Assembly (NCBI RefSeq): GCF_029852145.1
Contig: NC_079970.1
Span: 7,378,001 to 7,442,000, forward strand
Source of the DNA: Microplitis mediator
Taxonomy: Eukaryota > Arthropoda > Insecta > Hymenoptera > Braconidae
Length of the DNA stretch: 64,000 bases
Direction of reading: 5' to 3'
In this document: positions 47,701 through 59,601 of the stretch, piece by piece
Position numbering within the stretch: the stretch's first letter is position 1
How the letters are laid out: every line of letters begins with the position of its first letter
The notes under the pieces: generated by a model
The model's database searches: none
What the model was told of the DNA's origin: nothing
Seen by the model: only the letters and a program-made list of their open reading frames with translations
Made by a program: the position numbers and the translations under genes

Positions 47701-50700
47701 TGCTTAAAAGTCACTTTAAGAGTAATTGGGGGTGGCTGCCATTTTCGGCTGACATACTAGCACCCATACGAAACATTTCCGAAATTTAGATCCAGTAGAT
47801 TTTTTATTTTTCATTTTGTTCTTTTATTTTTGTTCCGCGAGAAACGTTCTGATCTTCAGATACATCAATAAATATCAATTAGAAATATTGTATTTTTTTT
47901 TAGCAACTGTCTTGACTGATTTAATTGTCTATCAAACTTGTAGACAAATGATGGTAACAAATAAAAATAGCTGTGATATTTTTCATACAAATAGCAGCAG
48001 TCACGAGGCAAAAGAACTGGATAAAATCGTTCAGCCACATGCGAGTTATATAATTATGTGTAAATCGCTGATTGAAGGTATTTTTCCAGCATTGCTGGTA
48101 TTATTTGTGGGTCCTTGGAGTGATAAATATGGAAGGAAACCACTTTTAGTTGTTGGATACTTTGGTAAAAATTATGATCCTGAAATTAACAGACAATTAA
48201 GAATTTTCGGATTTTTTTTTAACAAATCAATGACAAAAATAAACCAAAAATATGCACAGGTAGAAAATTTAAAAAACCATAAGTGCAATTTTTTCAAATA
48301 TTTTTTTTTTATAATTTAACGTTTTAAAAAAAATCCAAAAATTATTAGACGTCTATGTAAAAATTTTATTTATTTATTAATGTTAATTATTTTTTAATTT
48401 TTTATTATTTTTAATTTAAAAATTGACATGGTGTCTGAAGTATAAATAATAATTCTAGCTCCAATATGCACGTATACATTATTATCAATACTAAGTCACT
48501 TGGATATAAGTCCGTGGATGTTTTTATTAGCATCTGTACCTGCTGCTTTATTAGGCGGAATTTCAGTACTTTTGTTAGGAGTATTCTGCTACGTGTCGGA
48601 TATTTCAGAGCCTGAAAAGCGTGCGTGGTATTTAGGATGTCTTGAAGCTTGCCTTTCTGCGGGATTAGTTATCGGTATATATATTGGTCCATTGATATTT
48701 CAAAAGTATGGCTATGCTTTATTATTTATCATTGCTACTTTAATCTCTGTACTATCATTACTTCATGTTCTATTTTTTGTACCTGAGACTATTAAAAATG
48801 AATCTAATGTAAGTATGTTTTATTTATTTTTTTGCTTAATTAAGTTCGGTAATCAGTAATTAGTATTCTTAATTTTAAAACTTAAAATAAAATAAAAATA
48901 GAAGTTTCGTTGTGGAAAAAAAACCTGAATAGAGAAGCTGCATGTTTTGTAATTCAAATTCTTTTAAAAGTTGAATGAAAATTGTTAAAAAAAATTGAGG
49001 CAAAGTATAATAATAATTGATTGCTCAGTTAATTTTTAAATTAAAAACTGTTTTTTAAAATGTAAATTCAAACGCTAGTGATGTCATTACATCGGTTCCG
49101 ACACGTGATTGAACGGAGAGAAGAAAAAATATCCATGTTTACTCTATCAGAATCACAACAAAAATTAAATACAAGAGACTTTCATTCAATTAAATAGCGT
49201 GACTTTCATTGGTTCTCAGCTCCAACATATGTAATGACGTCATAATCAATTTTAAGTCGTTTTTTTTGCGCCAAAATTTATTTATTTTTCATAATTAATT
49301 CATAAAAAAATAAAAATTTTGACTTTAAAAAAATGCTTAAAACGTATTCTTAAAAAGTTGTTCTTTCATATATAAATATATTTTTTATGATAAAAAATTC
49401 ATGCAATTTCTCTATAAAACCTCAGACCACAGTATTAATAGATTAATAATAATTATTATTAATGTTATTTATTGTTATAGAAATGGGGAAATCCATTTGA
49501 TATATCTCTAGTAAAACAATTGATATTAACATGTACTAAAAAACGTCCTGGTTTAAACCGTGGGTTACTATGGAGTTGTGTACTAGTTTTATCATTTCTT
49601 GTAATTATTATGGATGGAACTGCCAATGTTAAATATTTATTTACTAGTGCAAAACTAGGTTGGAATACAGTACAGTTTTCAGTTTACACAAGCTTATCTA
49701 TGACATTGACAATTGTGGGAACAATTGTTGGTCTAAAAGTAATGAGAAATTATTTAGGTAATTGTTTTAATTTATAATTTACTGGCCCAGTAAATGCACA
49801 CGATAGTTAAATCAATAACATTTTAATTTAAAAAATGTGATTAAAATTTTACTGTTAATTTTATCAACATATTTAATTAACAGCTTTTAGAGAACTATCA
49901 CTGAGTGAAAAAATTACTTTCATTAAAAAATAAAATTCTTGATCCAAGAAATTAATTTATTTGAAATTTGCAATAATGTTATTTTTAATTAAAGAAATCA
50001 CAGTTTCCATTGTAATCATTCTTAAAAAAAAAAAAAAAAAAAAAAAATTAGTCACTACAAAATGAAATGTTTTCAAAAAAGAAAAATTAACAAATTATTT
50101 TACCAAAATTTTAAATACTTGCTGACTAAACACTTTTTGACGATCTATATATTTCATTGGTTCGAATGGTATAAGTTTTGATAGAATTTGTTAAAAAAAA
50201 TCGTATTTTGTAGTAACTAAACTTTTTTTTCGAGTCGTGTACAAACCTTGTCCGGTTTATTTTCTTCACGCTGAGCTACAATTTACTTAAGGAAAAAACG
50301 TGTGAGAATATTTCACAATTATCAGATAATTTAAAAGCATTTCTTGATGAAATTAAGTGTTTTCGTATTTGTTCCATTTTATTGGATTCTTGACTTTTAC
50401 TTTTAGCACAATAAATATTCATAAATTTACGATACGCATCGTGATCTTTTAAATTTTTTTGCCATACAGTATTGACATCTTTTCCGTTTATATTGTATCG
50501 TTTTTAGATTTGTAAAAAGAATTAATGAAAAAAACGCAGAAGTTCTTCATAAAACATTTTTTTGTCGCTCCTGAAAAGTAGTAGTTTTTGAGATACGAGG
50601 TTGCGTCAGAAAACCCTCGATATCTTCAAATCATTCTAATCTAGAGTATAAATGCAATTGCAGTATCTTGACAGAAAAAAATCGAAAAATTACTTAGAAT

Positions 50701-53303
50701 ACGCTTTTTTTGAGAAAAGCTCTCGGTGAATTTCTAAGTCACTCTAAAGTAATTGAGAGTCCTAAAACATGCAGCCCATGCCCAGTGTGCAAAACAGAGG
50801 TTACTTGTACCGTGGCTTTGCAGGAATTATTTAACAAATCAACTTAATTTCGGCAAAATATTATTATATTAACTCTAATAAATATTACTTAGACACAGAG
50901 AAATATATTCATTTACAATAAATATATATTTATTCGAGGTAATAAATATATATGTAAACTTAATGATTATTGATTTAAAAAATGAGAAATTCATTTGATT
51001 AAAATAAATACCAGAGTGCTATTATTTAGAAATATAAAAACTCTGAAATAAGTTTCTTACCAGGGACACTACAAGCTGTGGGCGCGATCTAGTGGCGAGC
51101 ACTGAACTACTCCCGCTGCTGTTGGTTTGCATCAAGACTAAGAGCAAAATTTTTTGGGAGAAAAGATAAATATGGTGGAGAGGAAGTTATGGTGCTAGGC
51201 AGCAGCAGCGGGAGTAGTTCGGTGCTCGCTGCTAGATCACGCCCACAGCTTGTAGTGTCCCTGGTAAGAAACTTATTTCAGAGTTATTATATTCTCAACT
51301 TGAAGCATATATGGAACGGGTTGCCCGCTTTAAATTTGCAGAGTGACGCTAACCCTTTTTTGATAGTAATACAGGGGTATCCTGTATTACACTATGACAT
51401 TAATGTTTAATATTAATGTTTCCCTGAACAATTTTAGACATAGCACAAAGAAAAAAGTACTTGTCAAGAAAATAAATTATTTTTCTAAATATGCATATAT
51501 TTAATTGTAAGATAAATGTTCTGTCATCTTAAAATAATATTTGATTATTATTAATAACTCATTCTTTAAGGCTCACTAATATATTTTATAATGACTACTG
51601 TATAAGCTCTACAGGTAATCAATTTGATTTTATGCTTGCTACTTAACGCATAATTATCTTAACTAAATATTTTATAGTTTCTAATAGTTTGTTTTATTGG
51701 TGGATTATAAAATATTCAGTTAAAACAACCAAATCTATGATTGGCAATGGGCAATCAAATAGTTTTGTTGTCATAACTAAAATTTAGTTGTCAGAAGAAA
51801 ATTTTTTTCTCAGTACGTGTATTAATAAAATGTAAAATTATAAATATGCGTTGTAAAAGAAGTGAATGAAAAAAAGTTCTTATAAAGAAAATTGTATGTG
51901 TGAATGATAAAGTGAAACATTTAATGTACTTTATATTAGAATAATAAGAATTTGCTATCACTTATACTCGTCCACTTTTTATATTAAAAAGTAATAAACT
52001 TTTTTTTTCAACTAGAATAACTACAAAAAAATGGAATTTCTTCAGTTAAAATATAATTTCATTGCAAATATTTTCATTTTAAAAAAATTTGTTCCAAAAA
52101 AGTTCGGCATGTGGAACTTCTAAACTTGAGATTGATGAGAATCGAGTGGAACTTTTTTTGAACTTTTGTAATTTTTATAGTAAAATAAAAAGTTTTTCTA
52201 GGAATTTATATAAACAAATTTGAAAAAAGACGTTTTTAAAACATATTTCTCACAATGTATTTTTTCTACATTTCACTCTCGTTCCGAAAAAGCTCCCAGT
52301 AGAAACCAATAGCCGCTAAGATTAAAAAAACTTTCATAAAAAGTTACGAATTAGAGGTTTTTGAACTTTTTCGGAATTAGGATAAATTGAATGAAAATAC
52401 GTTTTGAGAAATATGTTTCAAAAACGTTCTGTTTTTACTTACATTTTGCTCACATAAAATCCTAAATAAACTTTTTTTTTCCTATAAAAATTACATCAAG
52501 TTCAAAAAATGTTCCACTCATAGTTCTAATCTGTCTCAAGTTTAGAAGTTCCACATGTCAAACTTTTTTGGAATCTTTTCAGGACGAATTTATTTTTCAC
52601 AGGTTCAATAAATCAATTTCTCGTATTAAAAATATAGTTTTTCTACAAAGTAATTTTTTCTCTCAGTGTATAATTGTAATTTTTTATATTTTATAGTATA
52701 AAAATATGAATCGCGTATTCTTTTATCAGTTAAATATTTATTCACTGGCTTAGCTGCCTCATATTATTTCTGTCTGAAATTCTAAACACAATTTAATTTA
52801 CAAAACCATTGTTGCAGGTCTTAAAGACGTTACAGGGACATTAATAGGATGTTCATCTGGATTTGCCGCAGCTATTGTATACTCTTTTACTTCAAAACCT
52901 TGGCATATGTACTTAGGAACTAGTTTAGGAATTTTCACCGGCATGATTTCACCTACTGCGCGATCTGTTTTATCTAAATCTGCTCCTATCGATGATCTGG
53001 GTATAAATATATAATAAATAAATCAACTATAACTCAATTCAATAAAAAACAATTTTACTATCAAAATTTTTTTATTGTCCAGGCAAAGTGTTTTCATTGG
53101 TCACATTTATGGAAGCATTACTACCATTAGGAGGTGCTTCGTTATACAGTTTGATATATTCTCTATATATGTCAGTATATCCATTGCCAGTATTTTTATT
53201 ATCAGCTGGAATAAATTTTTTAATGATAATTATTACCATAATAATGGATTGGAAATTTAACACATATGAATCACCTTATCAATCCGCAATTCAAGAAGAC
53301 TGA
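44783..53303 (+). CDS. SLC46-type major facilitator transporter, gene A
   Basis: Six exons: 44783-44882, 47904-48164, 48459-48808, 49481-49757, 52818-53000, 53083-53303, phases 1,1,0,1,1, giving 463 aa. About 12 membrane helices are expected. The first helix spans the exon 1-2 junction (LFLLLLAYGMT|ATVLTDLIVY). An extracellular loop has cysteines and an NSSS glycosylation sequon. GPWSDKYGRKP (about residues 107-117) is the MFS loop 2-3 signature. CYVSDISEPEKRAW, LNRGLLWSC, SKSAPIDD and ALLPLGGASLYSLIYS are blocks also kept in genes B and C. The SLC46 family includes the proton-coupled folate transporter and lysosomal solute exporters; the substrate here cannot be told from sequence. Introns 1 and 4 are about 3 kb each because of inserted repeats. 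First of three tandem paralogues. Confidence 0.9.
46037..47118. mobile_element. CACTGTAAAAAA MITE, copy 2, with TA duplication and empty site
   Basis: CACTGTAAAAAATTCGCGGA (46037) mirrors TCCGGATTTTTTACAGTG (to 47118), with TA on each side (46035-46036, 47119-47120). The interior repeats CGGAGTGAAT / ATTCACTCCG words and surrounds a minisatellite. The matching position in tandem unit 1 (CACTCATAAAAAAG, 45382-45395) lacks the element and has a single TA. Confidence 0.92.
46308..46865. repeat. Minisatellite of about 18-bp CACACACGCACAAATTTG units
   Basis: About 30 variable units alternate CACACACGCACACATTTG and CACACACGCACAAATTTG, ending in a (CA)n run. Long ORFs in several frames on both strands (Cys/Val- or His/Thr-rich) are produced by the period being a multiple of three and are not genes. 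Confidence 0.95.
47638..47864. mobile_element. TGTACCTGAAGATCGGAACG family element, copy 2
   Basis: TGCCTGAAGATCGGAACG (47639) mirrors CGTTCTGATCTTCAGATAC (to 47863), ending 39 bp before the exon 2 acceptor of gene A. Its partner is 1239-1431. Confidence 0.75.
48174..48357. mobile_element. Short fold-back element, ATGATCCTGAAGTTAAC family, copy 4
   Basis: Starts 9 bp after the exon 2 donor of gene A. The left end atgatcctgaaattaac is intact and the right end is truncated at TTATTAGACGTCTATG. It makes up over half of the 294-bp intron. Confidence 0.65.
48924..49425. mobile_element. Probable fold-back element in intron 3 of gene A
   Basis: CCTGAATAGAGAAGCTGCATG (as CTGAATAGAGAAGC plus TGCATG) at the left pairs loosely with CATGCAATTTCTCTATAAAA at the right. 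The inner arms GTGATGTCATTACAT and ATGTAATGACGTCAT pair well (49078 and 49229). It accounts for most of a 672-bp intron that is 66-67 bp in genes B and C. Confidence 0.55.
50850..51810. mobile_element. Composite repeat with internal 250-bp hairpin, intron 4 of gene A
   Basis: The hairpin arms 51038-51125 and 51200-51286 are inverse (CTCTGAAATAAGTTTCTTAC; CTACAAGCTGTGGGCG; GAACTACTCCCGCTGCTG). The flanks match 39414-39900 in inverse order. The small ORF over the right arm is also readable from the other copy but lacks recognisable domains and arises from the palindrome. Confidence 0.65.
52083..52605. mobile_element. Fold-back element, CCCGTGTAAAAAAA family, copy 3
   Basis: AAGTTCGGCATGTGGAACTTC-like left arm (52110-52130) pairs with AGAAGTTCCACATGTCAAAC (right); it shares CTCGTTCCGAAAAAG and AAACCAATAG words with 17861-18382. 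It lies in intron 4 of gene A. Confidence 0.7.
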
Positions 53304-53489
53304 AATTTTAAAAATTATTCAATGCACTCTGTAAAGAATCGGGAGTGAAGCCAGAGTAAATACGGATTTTATTTCAATTCGGATTCACTCCAGCCCGGAG
53401 TTTAAATATTTAAATAAATTTATATTTAATAGAAACAGCTGTTAATTAGAAACATAATTATTTCAATGACTAATTGATTCAGATATTAA

Positions 53490-54435
53490 CCCTGATTAAA
53501 AATACTCATTAAAAAGAATTGAAAAAGATGAGAATTAAATACTTTTTAATAAATCCAATTCCACAAGGTTTTCATCTGGACATAAAATTAATACTTTTTA
53601 ATTGCATTGAATCTAAAAATAATATAAGAATTTCTAAGCTTCCAAAGAATTGAAAAAGATTCGAATCAATTGATATTTTTAATCTTTCTGAATCCTCGTC
53701 AATAACAAAAAAGTTTCGAATTTTAGGGTTACGAGTCCCTGATTAAACAACTGAATTCGACCGAATTAAAAATTTTAATTCTGTTATATTCTGTCGAATT
53801 CTGCAAAACAGAATTTAGCTGAATTGAAAATTTGAATTTGAATTAAACAGAATAAAACCGATTTAAACATTTCAAATTCATTTTAATTCAGTTTAATTCG
53901 GATGCAGAACCAGAAATTGGAGAATTATTTTCGAATTAATCAGAATTAAACCGAACAGAATTATGTAAATTCGTTTTAATTTGGACAAATTCTGGTTTTC
54001 CTGCCGAATTAGACAGAATTAATTTTTAAGTTAGTTACCGAATTAACAGAATTTATCTGAATTAAATAGAATTGAAAATTTAATTCTGTTTAATTCAATC
54101 GAATTCAGTTGTTTAATCAGGGGTAGCATTGAAAAAAATTCGAATCAATTGATAGTTTTCAATCGATCTCAATACTAAAATAGTTCCATATTTCGAATTA
54201 TGACTTGAATTGAAATAAATTGAAATGAATTCACATTTTCGAATCTTTCTGAATCTTTTTCTAAAATGATGAAAGATAGAATTCCTTTCAATACTTTCGA
54301 ATTCCATTATAAAAATTAGAAAGGATTCCAATGATTGAAATTTCAATTCCATTTAACATTTTTCAAAATCTCCGTATGGATTGAAAAGAATTAAAATAAT
54401 TTTCAATACTTTTCAATGAGTATTTTTAATCAGGG
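53490..54435. mobile_element. CCCTGAT-ended element made of GAATT/AAAAGATT words (middle layer)
   Basis: CCCTGATTAAAAATACTCAT (53490) mirrors ATGAGTATTTTTAATCAGGG (to 54435), 20 of 20 bases by eye. The interior reiterates TTGAAAAAGATTCGAATCAA-like words. Confidence 0.85.
53737..54123. mobile_element. CCCTGAT-ended element made of GAATTAAA words (inner layer)
   Basis: CCCTGATTAAACAACTGAAT (53737) mirrors ATTCAGTTGTTTAATCAGGG (to 54123), a perfect 20-bp terminal repeat. The interior is almost entirely variants of CCGAATTAAA / TTTAATTCGG. Nested inside 53490-54435. Confidence 0.88.
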
Positions 54436-55557
54436 AATAATTAAACTTAAAATATTATGTTTTTAATTTATAAAATGTTTTAGTAACTCACTAAATTATA
54501 ATTTCATGTATATAATACATAGTGTAAATATTAAATTATTGAATAACTATAGTGATATAGTTTTTATGGGAATATTTTATGTTTCGGTACAATATGAAAT
54601 GTTATCTCGTGGTGTGATTGATGTAAATCATACGACAGTTTGTGACTCAGTGGAATTATATTTGCTCAAGTTTTATTATCAGCTGCTTATAATTTTTAAA
54701 AATCATTTCGCGTGAATATATAGAAAGGGAGCTCATTATTATTTCCGTACTCAATATAAATGTCTAAATATCAAAGACCTAAGCTCACTATGTATTAGTA
54801 ATTATTTTAATAATTAATATTTTCCGAAACTCCCCTTTGGAGTGAAATTCACTCCGAAGGAATTAAGTAACTAAAAAGTGAATAAATAAAAAAAGTCGTT
54901 GACTCCGGATTCACTCTGCAAATTTTTTACATTGGAAAATTACTCATTTTTCAATTAACAATTAAAATAACTCAAACAAATAAATTATTTTTGATAAATA
55001 TACTTATGATGATTTTATAAAAAATCTGTGATAACATTTTACAAAAGATATTATAAATTATTTGATAAATATTGATTGTATTTTTATAAATAAATATACA
55101 AATAATCATCACCTCTGTTAGATTTATGATTCATTGTTTATATAATATTTCAAAAAGATGATTAACTCTCCGTTAATGTTGATTGACCTTCATTGCTTCC
55201 ACTTTTTTTTTATTTTACATATATATGTATATATTAGTTTGATTATTAACTACGATAGTGCAAAAAATCACAATGATGATAGAGAATAAAGAAAATTACT
55301 TGTTATCTTTTTAATATAGTTGTGATAATTATAATAATAACTATGACAGGAATGAAAAAGTTTGCAGTGAAGTTAAAGTTGTAAATCAATGGTATTATAG
55401 ATAACACTCTGAAATATTTTTATATTTTTATTTACAAAGCGTTTTCTGATTTTATTTCATTGCTTTATGCAACTCGTTAATAGTCACACATATAATCAGA
55501 ATTAAATTTATCATTACCTCGTTAATTGTTTGATAATAAATTTTTAAATTACGAAAA

Positions 55558-58500
55558 ATGGATAGTGAGTGTACGAGTTCTCCAAAAAGTGGATGGAAAC
55601 GTTTTGCATTGATGGAACCACCAATATTTTTATTGTTTCTAACTATGGGAATGACAAGTATGATTACTTCCTGAAAATTTTAATAATTTTTATGGATATT
55701 TAAATAAAATATTGAGTTTTTTTTCAGGTAATGTCTTCACTGATTTGATTGTCTTCCAAACATGTAAAGAAGTTGAGACGAATAAAAGTAGTTGTGATAT
55801 TTTACATACAAATAGTAGCAGTGATGAAGTGCGAGAATTGAATGAAATTGTTCAGCGACATGCAAGTTATATAATAATGTGTAAATCACTGATTGAAAGT
55901 TTTATACCAGCAACATTTATATTATTTCTGGGTCCTTGGAGTGACAAGTACGGCAGAAAGCCTCTAATCATTGCTGGATATTTTGGTAATATATTTATTT
56001 TAATATAAATATAATTTTTTGATAAATGTCAAATATTTTATATGATCAATTAAAAAACATTAATTATGCATACACCACACGATCTTTACACTGTAAAAAA
56101 TCTGAAACACGGTTGACTCTTTGAGCCAACTCTAGAATTTCCCGCTGTGTTATTGTTGGTAAACTCTTGAGCTCTGCGAGGTCAAAAAACGATTGGACCG
56201 AAAAAAAGTAATTTTTATCCAACGATATCTTTGGAAAAAATCGACCGATTAGCTCGTGCGCTGCGACAAACGAAAGAGTTTGTTGAGACTTAGATTTTAT
56301 CGAACTCAAAAAGAAAGCGATTTACGAGTTATACAATAAAAACTTTAAAACAAAATTTAAACAATTTTTATTTTTGGTATAACTTGAAAATTACTCGACC
56401 GATCGACTCCAAAATCTAATCAGCTCCAAGTTTTAGTCGGACAAAAAAAGTTTACACACAGATATACATACACACGCGGCCGGAAGTCCATCTGGAAATA
56501 GTCAGAATAGCTTCTTACACGGAAAAAAATGATTGACAATAATTGTAGTTCAACTTCTAATTATTTATATTATGTTCAATAACTAATGTCGTTTAAATCA
56601 GTAAAATTATGATTTTAATGTTTAAACTGCTATAATTAACAGTTAATCGTTGAAATATACTGCTTGACTATTTAAAATTACTACTTAAACCGTAAAAAAC
56701 TACAAGACACTTGTCAAAAAAATGCATCTGTTATTAATTTCTTACCTTCTACTCCATAATATTTACTAATATTCGGTCTAGGCGCGCTGTTGATGAGAAT
56801 CTGAGTATTATTTACTAATATTTTTTTTCCGTGTAGGACCTCAAAACGTCAAGATCTGATGAAAACTCAATTTTCGAAAATCGGACCGAAACCAATAACT
56901 TCTCTTCTTTTTGAAAACTTTAGCGGGAATTTAAAAATTTGCGGAGTGAGCGCAGATTAAATCCGGAGTAAATGCGGAGCGGATGACTGTTTATTTATTT
57001 CATCCCCTTGGAATAAAATTCAGTCTGATAGGGAAGTTGATTTTAATATTAAAACTCTGAATCGGAGTGAATCTGGATTAAAGTAAATCCGTAATCATTC
57101 CGAATTCACTCCCGATTTTTTACAGTGTCCGGAATCGGCATTTTTTTTTAGGGAATTTATTTTTTAGGATTCTGAATATTTCAAAGATTATGAAAAATAT
57201 TTATTAATTACTAAAAATTTTGAAAGGAAAAGTAAATAAAGTGTCAATAATTACTTGATTTGTTTTTCACTTTCTTATAAAAAAAAATTTTTACAGCTCC
57301 GATGTGTAAATTCATAATTTTGTCTGTGCTAAGTAATTTTGATGAAAATCCATGGATGTTTTTAATAGCTTCGGTACCATCGGCTTTATTAGGCTCTGGA
57401 CTTTCAATGGCAATTTACTGTTACGTTTCTGACAGCACAGAACCTGACAAACGTGCATGGCGCTTAGCTTGTTTGCAAACATGTGTCACCACTGGATTAG
57501 TTATTGGTACCTTTATTGGTCCATTAATTTTTCAACAAATCAGTTATACATTTTTATTTATTATCTGTGCTTTTCTTTGTGCCATATCATTATTTTACGT
57601 GTTATTTTTGGTACCTGAGACTGTTAAGAAGGAATCCAATGTAAGTTTTATAAAAAATTTATCAAGATGTTTAAAAAAATGATTCGTAATTTATTTGTTC
57701 TTTCCAGGAAAAATGGGGCAACCCATTTGATTTGTCTTTAGTTAAAGAATTAGTAGTAACATGTACTAAAAAACGTGATGGATTGAATCGCGGGATGTTA
57801 TGGAGTTGTTTAGTAGTTTTGTCATTATTTACAATAATTATTAAAGGGAATTCAAATATCAGTTATTTATTCACAAATGCTAAACTCGGCTGGGATATTG
57901 TGCAGTATTCAATTTTCAGTGGTATATCAATGGTAATATCAATTATCGGGACATTTGGAGGTCTCAAAATAATGAAAGATTACTTGGGTAATTATTTACA
58001 TCAACATGAATAAAATTTTTTAAATTTCCCGCAATTCAAATTAGAAATTTTCAAAAACCAAAAACTATTGCTTGCAGTTCGGTTTTTAAAATTTGAGCTT
58101 TCAATAGACATTTAAATTTAAAAAATTAAAAAGTCGTTTCTGATTAAACAGACAAGAATTTGAATAGACGTCTAAGTATAATTGTGTGTGGGGTTGAATA
58201 AAATTTTTGTATCCAATATTTGAGGTTTTTCAGTGTAAATTTAAAATTAACATTTCATTTGTGTTCGAAATTTTAAAAATATGTCAATTGCTAAAATTAA
58301 ACGATGACAAAAAAGCTTTTTGAACTTGAAGTTCTGCAGATTATTTTAAAAATAATTTATTAATTCAGTAATTTTGTCTTGTATATTATTATTGCAGGTT
58401 TTTCAGAAATTACAGAGGCATTGATCGGATGTTTATCTGGTTTCTTAGCCACTTTGTTAAGCTCTTTTACGACAAAACCCTGGCATATGTACGTGGGAGT

Positions 58501-58900
58501 TTGTTTAGGAATTTTCGCTGGTATTGTTTTACCTACTATACGATCACTCTTGTCTAAATCTGCTCCTATTGATGATATAGGTACATATATTATATATATA
58601 AGACTGTGTCAAAAAAATCGACTATTTCTTTTTTCAAAAATTATAGTAGAGCATTTAATTTTTAACAAAAATGTCTTTTGACTTTTCCAATGCACTGATT
58701 CGCTGATGAGTGATAAAATTCCAAAATTAAAAAAAAATTTTCCAATGTTATTGAAATGGGAAATCGAAAATTGCGATGAGATGGTTATTAATATTCCTAT
58801 TAACAGCTAAAACTTTAACAGTATTTTTTTTTTGTTTTCTCGAAAAATATTTTCCGTATAATTTTTGAAAACAAAAAAATTGCTGATTTTATTGACACAG

Positions 58901-58954
<54 letters not shown>

Positions 58955-59215
58955 TAATATTTATCATTGATAATTATATTTATATTGTTTTCAGGAAAAG
59001 TATTTTCTTTAGTCACAGTCGTGGAAATAATTTTACCAATAGGAAGTGCTCCGTTGTACAGTTTAATTTATTCTTCATATATATTTGTTTATCCATCACC
59101 AGTGTTTTTATTAACGGCTGTAATATTTTTTTCAATGACATTTATTATTTTGATTATGAATTTTAAATTCATCGCATCTGAATCCTCTTATCAAGTCACC
59201 GTTCAAGAAGACTGA
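55558..59215 (+). CDS. SLC46-type major facilitator transporter, gene B
   Basis: Six exons: 55558-55657, 55728-55985, 57297-57640, 57708-57987, 58398-58580, 58995-59215; same phases as gene A; 461 aa. The start gives MDSECTSSPKSGWKRFALME, parallel to gene A. It keeps NVFTDLIVFQTC, GPWSDKYGRKP, CYVSDSTEPDKRAWRLACLQ, LNRGMLWSC, SKSAPIDD and LPIGSAPLYSLIYS. Intact, with no frameshift. Intron 2 (1,311 bp) and intron 5 (414 bp) are swollen by repeats. Substrate unknown. Confidence 0.9.
56089..57127. mobile_element. Composite of CACTGTAAAAAA ends with several inner repeats
   Basis: In intron 2 of gene B. TA-CACTGTAAAAAATCTG (56089) and CGATTTTTTACAGTG (to 57127) are typical ends. The right 190 bp is classic CGGAGTGAAT-type family sequence (copy 4), but the left 430 bp belongs to the GGTTTCGGTCCG/GATCGACT repeat of 24615-25080, with the element at 56515-56836 in between. 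The ends may belong to different insertions. Confidence 0.55.
56515..56836. mobile_element. MITE with CTTACACGGAAAAAAA ends
   Basis: CTTACACGGAAAAAAATG (56515) mirrors TTTTTTTTCCGTGTAGG (to 56836); 322 bp, non-coding, AT-rich. Confidence 0.6.
58601..58903. mobile_element. MITE with AGACTGTGTCAAAAAAATCG ends
   Basis: AGACTGTGTCAAAAAAATCG (58601) mirrors TGATTTTATTGACACAGTCT (to 58903), next to TATA-rich flanks, in intron 5 of gene B. It resembles mariner-type terminal repeats in form. Confidence 0.75.
58904..58950. repeat. (AT)n microsatellite
   Basis: About 22 AT dinucleotides directly after the MITE, likely expanded at its TA-rich target. Confidence 0.9.
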
Positions 59216-59601
59216 TTTTTTTTTTATTAGTTTTTAGTGCAGTTGATTGTTGTTTAAATAAAGCAATTATAATCGTCTAATGAGTTTATAATAAAATCTG
59301 TGATATCTTTTCATGAAACTATTTTATAAAATATTAATTAGTTATCAAGTGTACATTTATAAATAGTTATTAAATTAATTTATACAAGGATCTGCACCAT
59401 ACGTTTGTTTTTAATTATAATTTTAACAAAATAATAATTTTTTATTTTATAAAAAAATTGCGGATTGTAAATCGACGATTGTACTTTCTATTTTTTTTTT
59501 CTTTTATTATTTTGTTAACTTTTTAGTTTTCACGTTTAATTCAATCATTAATTGACTTTTCTATAAAACAATTTCATATAAAATTTAAAATCTATTTTGC
59601 A
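59216..59601. other. Spacer between SLC46 genes B and C
   Basis: 386 bp, AT-rich, with an AATAAAG-type signal near 59260. No repeat recognised. It must contain the 3' end of B and the promoter of C. Confidence 0.6.

Larger units (their letters stand above)
53325..54934. mobile_element. CACTGTAAAAAA MITE, copy 3, split by later insertions
   Basis: The left part CACTCTGTAAAGAATCGGGA with CGGATTCACTCC words (53325-53410) and right part CTTTGGAGTGAAATTCACTC to TTTTTTACATTG (about 54826-54934) are the two halves of this family. The middle carries the elements at 53490-54435 and 53737-54123. It starts 22 bp after the gene A stop codon, so it may supply the 3' UTR. Confidence 0.7.
53304..55557. other. 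Intergenic region between SLC46 genes A and B
   Basis: About 1.6 kb of it is a three-layer nest of inverted-repeat elements. The remaining 54935-55557 is AT-rich and should contain the promoter of gene B. No RNA gene or further ORF was recognised. Confidence 0.6.

Noticed and set aside
50850..51810. Conserved peptide shared by ORFs at 51189-51410 (+) and 39560-39820 (-)
   Set aside because: The shared residues come from the arm of a DNA hairpin present in both repeat copies. The frames are interrupted beyond it and no domain is visible.
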